Shown: positions 23,490 through 33,488 of the stretch, piece by piece
How positions within the stretch are numbered: the stretch's first letter is position 1
How the letters are laid out: the number at the start of each line of letters is the position of its first letter
Assembly (NCBI GenBank): GCA_002900995.3
Contig: CM035314.1
Location: 1,659,372-1,723,371, forward strand
Direction: 5' to 3'
Source of the DNA: Ganoderma boninense
Lineage: Eukaryota > Basidiomycota > Agaricomycetes > Polyporales > Polyporaceae
DNA length: 64,000 nt
Position numbers and translations under genes: made by a program
The notes under the pieces: model-generated
Told to the model about the DNA's origin: nothing
Databases searched by the model: none
What the model saw: the letters and a program-made list of their open reading frames with translations, nothing else

Positions 23490-23870
23490 ATGGGAAAAGC
23501 TTCCAAAGCCCTCGTCGCCTTCATCAACGGCATTGCTGACGACAAGCTGAAGGACATCAGCGAATCCCCGCACACCATATACCACGATACTAATTTTCGT
23601 CTGGATATGCAGGGGGTCAGCAGTCCTTCCGAGTTATCATTTGCAACCCGCCTTCGAGCTGTTCTGACGTTGATACAGATGACTACCCCGCAACCCAACA
23701 AGAAGCCCCCAGTGCCGTCGAAGTACAATCTTCAAGTGCAAATCAACAGGGAGACGTCGATCTCGACGTTGAAGAAGCATCAGCCGGCCACAGTTGCGAT
23801 CTATCTGGCCAACAAGACTGATGCCCCGGCGGTCATTCGTCAGGGCTTGCTCGACGGCATGAGCATTTAA
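23490..23870 (+). CDS. Unknown 105-residue protein, one intron
   Basis: The ATG at 23490 begins MGKASKALVAFINGIADDKL. The unspliced frame is open throughout, but 23616-23678 has GT and AG ends. This segment differs in length from the duplicate (63 against 66 nt), while both spliced proteins are exactly 105 residues, which supports an intron. The second exon begins MTTPQPNKKPPVPSKYNLQV and is rich in Lys/Pro, then has a hydrophobic stretch ATVAIYLANK. No signal peptide, transmembrane helix or known motif. The two copies differ at many residues, so the protein is either fast-evolving or weakly constrained. Function not known; it lies upstream of the 3' end of P450-1. Confidence 0.6.
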   Translation: MGKASKALVAFINGIADDKLKDISESPHTIYHDTNFRLDMQGVSSPSELSFATRLRAVLTLIQMTTPQPNKKPPVPSKYNLQVQINRETSISTLKKHQPATVAIYLANKTDAPAVIRQGLLDGMSI

Positions 23871-24320
23871 CGGTGAGCCCTGGATATCTTCCATTATACT
23901 CCGACTTAGCGTTAACTCGATGTTAAACGTATGCTCAGCAATGGCGAGCAAGGGGTCTCGGGAGTGAGCCTAGTACATGTACGATTACCAAGTATGCAAA
24001 GATGTCAGTCCGCTGCCCCACACACGAAGTTGGTGATTGGATCCGGAGCATATCCTCGTCATGTCCTGCAAGGATGGCTCCGCAGCTGCTTTGAACCGCC
24101 ACAGTATTCGGAGGACGAGGACTGGACTCGAATTCCATGCTACACATTATACGCATTGGCCCGTACAATACATTGGTAAGTTACTGAGCATCAATATCCA
24201 TGTCCATGCACAGGAAGGGACTGAAAAAGAGAGGAGGGACTTTGTGTAAGTGTAACACTGGCGCTTGCAGACCGATATCGCAGCATAGCGCTACATGATG
24301 AATCATGCTCTGCTTCATCC
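23871..24320. other. Intergenic region, convergent 3' ends
   Basis: About 450 bases between the 105-residue gene (+) and P450-1 (-). No gene seen; partly alignable with 45,785-46,380 in unit B. Confidence 0.4.
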
Positions 24321-26510
24321 TCAACTGCAGCGAGGCGCGAGACTGACGTTGAGGGTCATCGTGGGCTTCGACCACGCGTGGTCCGTGACTGGGTACGAGA
24401 TCCTGCGAAGTTCCAGAAGATGGGCTTAGTCTGGGAGAGCGCGAACTCGAAGTTCGACACGAGAGTGGCAAGGACGATCTCTGAGCACAGCAATAGTCAT
24501 GAGAGGGAGCACGCCGAATGAGGAATGTGTAACTCACTCATTTCGAGCCGAGAGAACTTGAAACCGCTGGATACACGCAAGCAAGAGAATGAGTCAGCTG
24601 AGGACGACGTCGACTTGGTAAGGAAAACGCACATGCACGCATTTCCGCCCCTGATGAAAGTCATCCTGTCGCATCTCCGTCAGACACCCTGCAGGAAAAA
24701 TCGTAGCACACAGAGAGGGACGAACAAGTTCGCATAGATCCCCGGGATATGCGCGTCCTCGACGGCCTTGGGCAGGGGCTTGAGCCACCGCTCCGGCTTC
24801 CACTCCCACGCATCCTCGCCCCACAGCGCCTTGTTGGTGTTGCACCGCGTAGATTGAGGAAGATCATCGTGCCCTTCGGGACCGGGACCTCCGAGATGGT
24901 GGTGCCGTCGGTGCATCGCACCGGTTCGGAGAGCGGGATGACCGTGTCGACCTCGCTCTGGAAAAGAAGCACGGATCAGCGCGAGTGTGGTCGTCATGAG
25001 CAATGGAGGAGTAAGCCCACTGTCTGCCGTTGATGTTGACCGGGGCATACCTGCATGCGTCCGAGCGGTCAGTTCAGCGGGCGTTCTGAGGTCATGGGCA
25101 TTAGGAGGCAAGGCTTACAAGCGGAGCGTCTCGCGACAGACCGCGTCAAGGTATGGCAGCGCGGACAGCTCGTCGTACGGGATATCTGTGCCGTACTATT
25201 CCTGCGCTTCACGAAGCTCGGCGCGGAGCCGAGTTTGCACGTCCTTGTTCATACATAGGAGGTGCATGACCCCTGAAAGGGCATTCGAGGTCGTGTCGAC
25301 TCTGGCGAGGACGAATGTGCTGCGTTGACACAGCAGGCTGATTGGTGAAGGTCAATCCAGGCCACGGACGTGAAAGAGACGCGAGATACACACCCCATTT
25401 GACCCAGGGCCTCTTCGTCGGAGAGCCTGTCTTCCTTGCAGGCCTTCATGTTCTCCCTCACTTTCGAAGCATTGATTAGCACACTGCGGTTTTAAGGTGG
25501 CATATACAACCATGAGCTCACAAAGAACGCTCATGATGTCCTTCCCCTCGCCCATGGAGTTCAGGAGCTCCTCGTGGCCGCTCTCGAGAGCAGTCTTCTT
25601 CGCAAAGTATATCTCCTCAGTGCGCGAGGACATGGTATCTGTGACGTTCTTCATTCGCCGGACAGCGGCACGAGGTGGAGGAGCAGACGGCGGAACCAGG
25701 CATGGCCAGGGTATGGCAGGAAGGGTACGACTTCTCGGACCCACAGCCCGTCATTGAATGCAGGGCTGGAACAGATGCTGTGCATGAGCCGACATACTTA
25801 GGATATACGTTAAATAGGACACGAACATGAACGACTTGACGGACTCCGTGAATGCGTCTCGGCACTCTTCCACGAGCGGGTCGAAGGAGTGTCCCAGGCC
25901 GCCCTGACCGATAAGCTCGAGCGCGGTGCGCCCCATCCATGCGAGGACGTCGAGGTCTTTTGGTCCGTGCTCGACTTGGGACTCGAGGGCTGCCCGAAGC
26001 TGTAACGGAAGAGCCATCAGAGTCGTTTGCAACGATATAGAGAGACAGACGCTTACTCTGCCAGCGATGTCGTGAAACAGCGGGGTCAGGTTGCGCATGT
26101 GTGCCCCCGAGAACACGGGGTTCAGCATCTTGCGCTGCTTCTTGTGGACGGCACCGTACGTTCCCAACAAACCAGGACCAATGAGCAGGCGGATCACGCT
26201 GTGAAACGCGTCAGTACCTGCAAGACTGGAGGTCATACACACCCAATCGTTTTCTCTCCCCGGTAATAGTTGTCCTGGTCCTTGACGTAGACGCTATGCA
26301 TCGCCTTTGGATCGTAGATGTGCAGCATCCGAGACTGTCCACCGTAGTCAACATCAGTTCGGCAAGGTGTCGAAGTGACAGAGAATCATACACCGAAGAA
26401 GCCATGGGCCTTAGCAACCGGGCCGTAGGTTTGGACAAGGTCATCGACAAATTTCCAGCTGTTATGGTTGAATATCTGAAACATGTTCCCTATACAAGCG
26501 GCAATGCTCC
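24321..26510 (-). pseudogene. Cytochrome P450-1, unit A copy: 5'-truncated and frameshifted
   Basis: Minus-strand P450 lacking its first exon. Relative to unit B, about 0.8 kb (unit B 50,110 to about 50,925) containing the start codon, membrane anchor and promoter is absent at the junction near 26,510. Retained pieces include [43 protein letters not shown], the heme loop TFIRGGNACIGFKF and the C-terminal VSSFEFALS region. Further damage: a short deletion near 25,665-25,670 and a one-base loss in the last exon (NFAGIAYPV becomes out of frame near 24,405). In the I-helix region the sequence corresponding to AGVDTTSNA is altered near 25,290-25,310. It is therefore a pseudogene and not a functional monooxygenase. 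Confidence 0.85.
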
Positions 26511-27104
26511 GCAGTTCCGAGGGGAGGCTGTGCCCGACTGACCGCCCCCGGGCCTCTCGTCTGACATGACTCCATGGCTCTCTTCCAGTCCTTCAAGTTA
26601 AGCTTGTTTTTGCCTCAGGATTCTGCATACAGGTGCCTCCTATGAGGGATAGGTGCTCTTCGACGGCTCTGACTGCATTGTGACTTGATTCTGGCTAACG
26701 CATGGTTCCGTGACCCTGATGCTCGCAGTCACTCTTGCATGTCGACAGGCTTTCGTGCGGACTCAGCTGCAGACCATCAGCTGGTATCCTCACTGGCCTA
26801 TCCGAAGTTCGTTATGGTGTACGTTTCATGTCATCTTTCAAGGATGTGACTCACTCTGGTGGCAGTTCGACGCACAGCGCAATGCCCTCTATAGGTGAAC
26901 GAATGACTTTCGCTCAATTCAACACCCAACCGTCTGCTGCGCTAATACAATTTCCACCTCCAACTCACAATAAGGCGCAATTATCTATTCCGGAGCACCA
27001 AGCTCCGTACATACAAATGGGACCTTGAACTCAACAACGCGGTCGGTGGCCCCCGCTCCCACTGGCAGTGACCTGCCATCGCCTCTATCTGACTCACCAT
27101 GACC

Positions 27105-27390
27105 CCTAGGTGCACCCGCCGCATCCGAGGTTTGTCATCGCAGGTAATTAGGTAGCACGCCCGCGCAATGTGCCTCCACATACTGCGGCCGACGCGCCCC
27201 CTGTTGTCCACCCAGATCGCGCGCGACTCTGTGCTCAAAGTGAAGCGCCTTTGGGCGCCCGCCCTCAGCGCCCAAATCCGATACCTTCGTTGTCGCCACT
27301 GTCGTCGCCCGCGGCCTTGTTGCGAGTCTCAGGGTTGGGCTCAGCGCGAAGCCGCGATGCCCCCGCGCCGCCCCCACCCTCCACCTTCGG
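27105..27390 (-). pseudogene. C-terminal remnant of an APH-like kinase
   Basis: On the minus strand this aligns with the C-terminal part of the APH-like kinases of this window. The unit B version (51,765-52,050) is clearer: PHFEHLYEWEHTEPHATWLDN matches the kinase NSMYFEHLLEWEKTQLRAVFLEE. No catalytic motif remains and frames are interrupted, so it is a relic. Confidence 0.5.
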
Positions 27391-27638
27391 AGAGCAAGTA
27401 TACATCAGTGATGTACTAACTCGTCTTCAAAGAGCGAGCAACGCGGAATGCATTCTGGTGCATACATGCACCCACACTACAGTAGACGATGGATTTTTGT
27501 TGCCGGTATCCTTACCAACCATTACTGACCTGGTTGGCTCTGCTTTAATTGTGTAGTTATGTTGTTGAATAATTGGATTAGGGTCGCCGCGTGTGCCTCC
27601 CCCGACGGAAGAGTTTTGTAATCCCCTGTCCGTGGCCT

Positions 27639-27645
27639 TATAAAA
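27639..27645 (+). promoter_or_regulatory. TATA box of AA9 gene A
   Basis: TATAAAA lies 132 bases upstream of the AA9 start codon, within a segment conserved in unit B (52352-52358). Confidence 0.55.
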
Positions 27646-27770
27646 CCTTCCGAACCCCATCATGATGTTCAACTAACACATTAAACCCCCAGGATCTTTA
27701 TTTCTGGCCGTCCCTTCCCTCCTTTGAACGCGTCCAGGCTCGCAGTCGAACCACAACCGCACCTCTCTCA

Positions 27771-29130
27771 ATGATATTCGCTCCCCGCGCCACACTCATT
27801 TCTTTATCACTCCTCGTTTATCGAGTAGCAGCACACGGTTATGTCGAATGGGTATTCGCCAACGGCCGCAATTACACTGGCGACAACGTGGACGATCCTC
27901 AAGGAAGTTAGTTTCCACACAGAATCCTCAATACTCACACCTTTTCTGATATCTCCTCTAGTTCCGACCCCAATTCGTACGGTGAACGGAAGAGGGCCCG
28001 TCACGGACGTCACCAGTCAATACATAGCGTGCGGCAACCAGGCCAAAGTCGTTTCGGAAGAGGCTCTGGTCGATGCAGGAGGTATAATCGAGATTCGATG
28101 GTCGCCCAGCGTGCGTGATCTAGTAGAGTCAAGCTTCGCATAATTGACGTATTCTTCCCGTGGCGCAGTGGCCACACAACGCAGGTTCCATGACGGCTTG
28201 GATGGCGGAGTGTGGCGGGACGGATTGCACCAAGTTCGATGACCTCAGCCAAGCGCAGTGGTTTAAGGTAGACGAGAAGGGAGTCGATCAGGCCACTGGA
28301 CAGTGGTACCTCGGAGAAATCTTTCGTGCGTCTCTTCTCCTGGACTCTGAGGGCATCCTTCGCTCACCAGAATTGAACCTTCCCAGAGCACCCCGGTATG
28401 CCATACAACCTCACTATTCCCAATCTCAAATCAGGACACTACTTACTGAGGCATGAGGTACTACCCGAGTTCCTCAGCATACTCGCACTCGAACGCTGAC
28501 GTCGACATCCCCGACTAGCTCATCAACCTCGCACTCGTAGCTACACCCGGCGGCAGCGGAGCCGAGCTATACCCTCAGTGCATCCAGCTCTCTGTACAGG
28601 GGAACGGGAATCTTGTGCCCCAGTCCTCAGATTACGTCCACTTTCCCGGAGCGTACAAGGCCACAGATCCCGGTTTGACGTTCGCGGTGAGTGCATCCAT
28701 GCCTATGATATGTGATGCCCGAGCTACTCGACTCACATAACTCGGAACATGTCTATACAGCCGGGCGACCAACCAAAGTCCCAATACCAGATTCCAGGCG
28801 GACCCCCTGGCGAAGCTCGTTGCGGCTTCCGGGTCAAGTCAACCTCTGGAAACCGACACCACCTCCAACGCCGCTTCCAGCACCACATCCTCGATTATCC
28901 TCTCGCCCTCGGCCTCGACGGCAGACGACGACCAGACCGTTACAGCTACTTCTGCATCCCCTACAGTCAATGAATCCAGTCCTACTGAGACGAGCAATGA
29001 TGGATCCAGTGAAGGGACGAGTCAACCCACAGATGGCTGCTCGGGCAAGAGTCGGACGAAGAAACGCAGGAGAGTTTCTCCATCCGAAGTGCGGGGAAAG
29101 ACCTTGCACGGGCGTCGTATTCGCATATAG
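27771..29130 (+). CDS. AA9-type lytic polysaccharide monooxygenase, unit A
   Basis: Secreted copper enzyme of the AA9 (former GH61) type, expected to cleave cellulose or hemicellulose oxidatively. Six exons: 27771-27906, 27962-28110, 28169-28325, 28387-28457, 28519-28686 and 28761-29130. The signal peptide ends ...YRVAA, leaving His at the mature N-terminus (HGYVEWVFANG), as copper binding by the histidine brace needs. Further family features are WPHNAGSMTAWMAECGG, GHYLLRHELINLALVA and ELYPQCIQLSVQGNG (axial Tyr). Exon 6 carries one extra C in the run at 28803-28807 compared with unit B. This shifts the Ser/Thr-rich tail out of frame and would end the protein at about 28,973. An AA9 core up to DPGLTFAPGDQP is unaffected. 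It lies between P450-1 and P450-2, convergent with P450-2. Confidence 0.85.
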
Positions 29131-29367
29131 GGAGGACATTTAGTACATATTTAGCCAGCGCTGGGTTCGGTGATAAATACGTTATCTGGTGTACGGGTTG
29201 AATGGTAACGGGTCTCGTAGAGGCACGAGCCACGCCACTCATGTTTCAGGGGCGCAATGCATGGATGAACAGAGCGCACGTTGGACCTTGTCGCGAGAAG
29301 AGGTTCGAGGTTCCAATATCCATTAGCAGAGAGGTTACATGGTCAGATATAATCGAGCCATCCTGAG

Positions 29368-31742
29368 CTTCGCGAGATGCGAGCTGACGTTGAGCGTCAT
29401 TCGGGCTTCGACGACGCGTGTCGGTCACCGGGTACGCGATGCCTGCGAAGTTCCAGAAGATCGGCTTCGTCGGGGAGAGTGAGAACCGGAAGCTCGACAC
29501 GAGGGTGGAGAGACGATCTCTGAAAGACGCGCGACAGCCGTCAGCGGAAGTCCCATCGGAGGAACAATACAACTTACTCATCTCGAGCTGCGAGAATTTG
29601 AAACCACTGTATCAAGAAGTTAGGTGGAGGCGTCAGCAGCACATACGGTAGGATAACAGGAACCGAAGACGCACATGCACGAATTCCCGCCACTGATGAA
29701 GGTCATCCTGTCGGACATGCATGTCAGATACCGGATCAGAATTTGTAGAAGAAGGCAGCACTGACAAATTCGCATAGATTCCAGGTATACGCGCGTCCTC
29801 GACGGCCTTGGGCAGGGACTTCAGCCACCGCTCCGGCTTCCACTCCCACGCGTCTTCGCCCCACAGCGCCTTGTTGGTGTTACACCCACGAATGTTGAGG
29901 AAGATCATCGTGCCCTTGGGAACTGGGACCTCCGAGATGACGGTGCCGTCGGTGCAGCGCACGGGCTCAGAGAGCGGGATCACCGTGTCGACCCTTGCCC
30001 TGAAAGTGTGCGAATGAAGAAGTTAAATCTGATACTAGTTGAAGGGAGATGATGCTGTAGGGGCTCACTGTCGACCGTTTATGTTGATCGGGGCATACCT
30101 GGAATGGGTCGCAGCGGTAAGTCAAGAAGGCCAAGGATGGACAATAGAAGACAAAGCTTACAAGCGGAGCGTCTCGCGACAGACCGCGTCGAGGTACGGC
30201 AGCGCACACAACTCGTCATACGGGATCTCTTTGCCGTACTGCTCCTGAGCTTCTAACAGCTCGGCGCGGAGCTTGCGTTGTACGTCCTGGTTTTGGCAGA
30301 GAAGGTGTAGGACCCGCGAGAGCGCATTGGAGGTGGTGTCGACACCAGCCAAAATAAACGTTCTAAGTTTGCATGGGTTCGAGGGTCAGCCAAAGACAAC
30401 GTTGGACAGTGAATAGCAAAAATAACTCGAGATACGGACCCCATCTGCGCAAGGACCTCCTCATCGGGGAGCCTGTCCTCGTCTGACGCCTTCATGTTCT
30501 CCCTCACTATCAACGTTCAAAACACCGCCGTAAGCACAGCATGGTTTAAAGATAGCACACGGATTCGCACTCACGCAGTACGCTCATGACGTCCTTTCCC
30601 TCTCCCATGGCGTTGAGGAGCTCCTTGTCGCCGCTCTCGATCGCCTTCTTCTTCGCGTAGTAGATCTCCTCCGTCCGCTGGGCCATGACGTCCACGATGG
30701 TCTTCAGCCGTTGGATGTTCCGGAAGGGTATGAGCTGGACGATAAAGCGGCGGAACCAAGCCGGGCCAAGGTATGGCAGGAAAGGTATGATCTCTCGGAT
30801 CCACACCACGTCGTTTGCCGCGGGGCTAAAATCAAATTTGAGACTGGTTTCTGCCGCAGACATAATGCGAGATACGAACACAAATGACTTGACGGACTCC
30901 GTGAACGTGTCCTTGGTTTCAGCTACGAGCGGGTCGAAGGAGTAGCCTAGGCCGCCGCGGCCTACGAGCTCGAGCGCAGTGCGTCCCATCCAGCCTAGGA
31001 TGTCGAGGTCCTTCGGTCCATTCTCTACGCGAGACTCGAGGGCCTCGCGAAGCTGCGTTCGCGCGTGATTAGAAATAAATACGTTCACAGACAAAATGGG
31101 AGTGTTACTTACTCTACCTGCGACGTCGTAGAAAAGCGGCGTCAGGTTGCGCATATGCGCTCCCGAGAACACGGGGTTCAACATCTTGCGCTGCTTCTTG
31201 TGGACGGCGCCATACGTTCCCAAAAGCCCCGGCCCGAGGAACAAGCGTACAGCACTTTATGACGTCATGAACCAACCCGATGTGAGGCGCGATGCTCGAC
31301 ATACCCAATGGTTTTTTCTCCACGGTAGTAGTTATCCTGGTCCTTGACGTAGATGCTATGCATGGCCTTGGGATCATAAATGTGTAACATCCTTGTCTAA
31401 AAACAAGGACAATGTCAGGTGGATAATATCTATGTGGCAGAAGAACATACACCGAAGAACCCATGAACCTTGGCGAGCGGGCCATAGGTCTGAACCAGAT
31501 CATCGATGAACTGCCAGCTGTTGTGGGTGAAGATTTGTAACATGCTCCCTATGGTCGTCGCTGTGAGTGAGTATATATGTACTCAGCTGACGCAAGCGGG
31601 CACATCGCTCACCTGAAATCATCGAAGCTGGCGGAGGGCCAGGTATATTGTCTAAAGGGGACTTGACGACGTAGTTTCGCACGAGACGCCATGCGAAGTA
31701 GAGGACGAGGCCGGACACGACCAGCACCGCAAGTTGCGCCAT
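29368..31742 (-). CDS. Cytochrome P450-2, unit A (3' exon with several one-base losses)
   Basis: Membrane-anchored basidiomycete P450 of about 550 residues in about 13 exons. The N-terminal anchor is [20 protein letters not shown], followed by the Pro hinge IPGPP. Other motifs: [25 protein letters not shown] (C-helix WxxxR region), I-helix [13 protein letters not shown]-helix ETLRL, WKPERWL, and the heme loop [18 protein letters not shown], split by an intron after CI. The heme Cys is present; the usual Arg two positions before it is Asn. It acts in the ER membrane with P450 reductase; the substrate is unknown and I do not assign a CYP family number. The last exon lacks at least five single bases compared with unit B between 29,370 and 29,530, several of them in doubled letters, so the 3' end is approximate and probably mis-sequenced. 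Confidence 0.85.
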
Positions 31743-31805
31743 GCTAGTATCGACGATAGGGGGTGTCAGTAATGTGGAAAGAGTGTGAGGACCAACCACA
31801 GACTG

Positions 31806-31815
31806 CCTTATATGC
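31806..31815 (-). promoter_or_regulatory. TATA-like element of P450-2, unit A
   Basis: On the minus strand GCATATAAGG lies about 64 bases upstream of the P450-2 ATG. The same element occurs upstream of P450-2 in unit B (56536-56545) and of P450-1 in unit B (50367-50376). Confidence 0.5.
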
Positions 31816-33488
31816 AGTGCAATGTAGACGATCAAACACCGAGTCCATAACGTCACGGTCCGCTGATGCATATGTTTTACGTGCGCACACGGCCGGGATT
31901 CCGTCGGCTAGGGGCCTCGAAGTGTTTTGATCTCATGACTCGTCCGCGGCAACCGGGGAAGCATTGTCGAAGGGAAGAGAGAGAGGTCATAGGGCGAGAA
32001 AGTTGTCCACGCTCGGCACGCCCGAACGGCGAAGCAGCTGCACAGTCGTGGGCTCGAGCCTCGAGCGTTCGATGGCCACGGTCATGACTGGTCATGACTG
32101 TTGCCGAACCTTCCGCGAAGGGCGCCATCGGTCTGTATCTAGAGTATTCAACGTGTTCCGTAATTAATGCCATTACAGAGCATCGACAAGGTTGAGATTG
32201 CCAAAGAGGTCCGAGCTTGGTATTGTACGGAGGGGTCCTAGCCCTGGGGCTGAAGTTGAAGCCCGTGGGGACTCGGCAGCATGGCTTCAATTGCAAGTTC
32301 CCACTGCATAACTCGGAGGGTCCTTGATGATGGCCACTAGCAATACTTGTTAGACTGATTGTCCTCCGCCAAGCAGAACATACCATTACCATAGATAAAA
32401 TATGCTGCACCTACCTTGTAGTACCTGGCAATTTGCAGACCAAGCCCTAGGTTGGAACGGTTTCCTGAAAAGCTTTCGGCGCTTAGACAATTGATCGATC
32501 GGCGAATGGGCTTCGGGCCGGGCCAGGCCGAAGATCAGCCACACCCAACGAGTCTTAACCATTAGGGCAGATTAGCAGGGCTCGCCCAAACCCCCCTGCA
32601 GGTTCCCCGAGTTCAACAGCACCACAACTGCACGAGCCAACCCCTTCGCCGTCACCCTCACTCATAGTATATACGCTGCGCGCTCGGCGCGCGCGTAGCC
32701 ATCGTCTCCCTGCACATCTTTTACGGCACTCCCAATCTCCGACCCTCTACACCTTCTTCCTGAAGCTCTGGTGCTTATTAAGCAAGAACCATGTTACACA
32801 AGGAGCGCCTGTCAGACGGCACTGCGACGCTTGCCGTGGGCGCTGGCATGCGCGAGTGCGCAGCCGCGGCGCCGACGGAGTACGTCAACGTACACTGGCA
32901 GCCGGCTTACTATTCCCTCCCCTGAGAGACCCAGGTTTCTTTTTCTAATGTCGCCTGAATGGCCTATGCACCGGGCTACTGTCTCTTCCGGTAGGACGAA
33001 CGACACTATTGGTGGCATCAAGCCTTCCAGTGGTTGCGAGAGAGAGCGGTTGAGGACCACGTCCGAGTCATGGCTCGTCTCGCAGGCGTCGGCGTGCTTT
33101 TCGAAAGGGTTCGCAGTCAATGAGGCTTCGCAATGACGTTAGGGAGCGTAACCGTAACTGTAACCTTTTCGCCGAGGTGTGCCGGACGCTGTTCGACTTC
33201 CAAGTTCAGGGACACATGGGAGCTCACAGTGCTGCTCCGGGTGCTCTGAAGCGTGATGTCCTCTTCATGACGCCATCTATAGGTACTTTCGTTACGGTTT
33301 CTTGCCTTGCGCGCACGAGAAATGCGGCCGAGTGCACAGGGACTGAGCATGCCGAGCACTGAGCAAGCACCGTGCGGGCTTCCACTGGGGTCACATTGCG
33401 AGAAGGGAGTCCAGAGAGCATTGTCCGCCACGTCGTATTCACATTAAATAAAGAGCATCCATCGTCCGGTATCGGCGCGCTCTCAACT
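31816..33488. other. Spacer between P450-2 and P450-3, unit A
   Basis: About 1.7 kb without a proven gene. It contains a 10-bp tandem direct repeat (TGACTGGTCA twice, around 32,085-32,104). A 44-codon ORF at 32,791-32,925 is kept, with changes, in unit B (57530-57661). A following segment encodes DHVRVMA-like residues, open in unit B but interrupted here. Confidence 0.45.
32791..32925 (+). other. 44-codon ORF conserved in both units
   Basis: Encodes MLHKERLSDGTATLAVG ... TEYVNVHWQ and ends YYSLP. The unit B version is 43 codons with the same start and stop context and the core GMRECAAAAPTEYVN unchanged. Changes between copies are mainly amino-acid altering in the first half. No known motif; it may be an exon of an unrecognised gene or a relic. 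Confidence 0.3.

Larger units (their letters stand above)
26511..27770. other. Region upstream of the AA9 gene
   Basis: About 1.26 kb matching 50,925-52,475 in unit B with many differences. It includes an APH-like remnant (27,105-27,390) and the AA9 promoter. No intact gene. Confidence 0.5.

Noticed and set aside
24749..25033. Plus-strand gene over P450-1
   Set aside because: Antisense of P450 exon coding WKPERWL and the following conserved strand.
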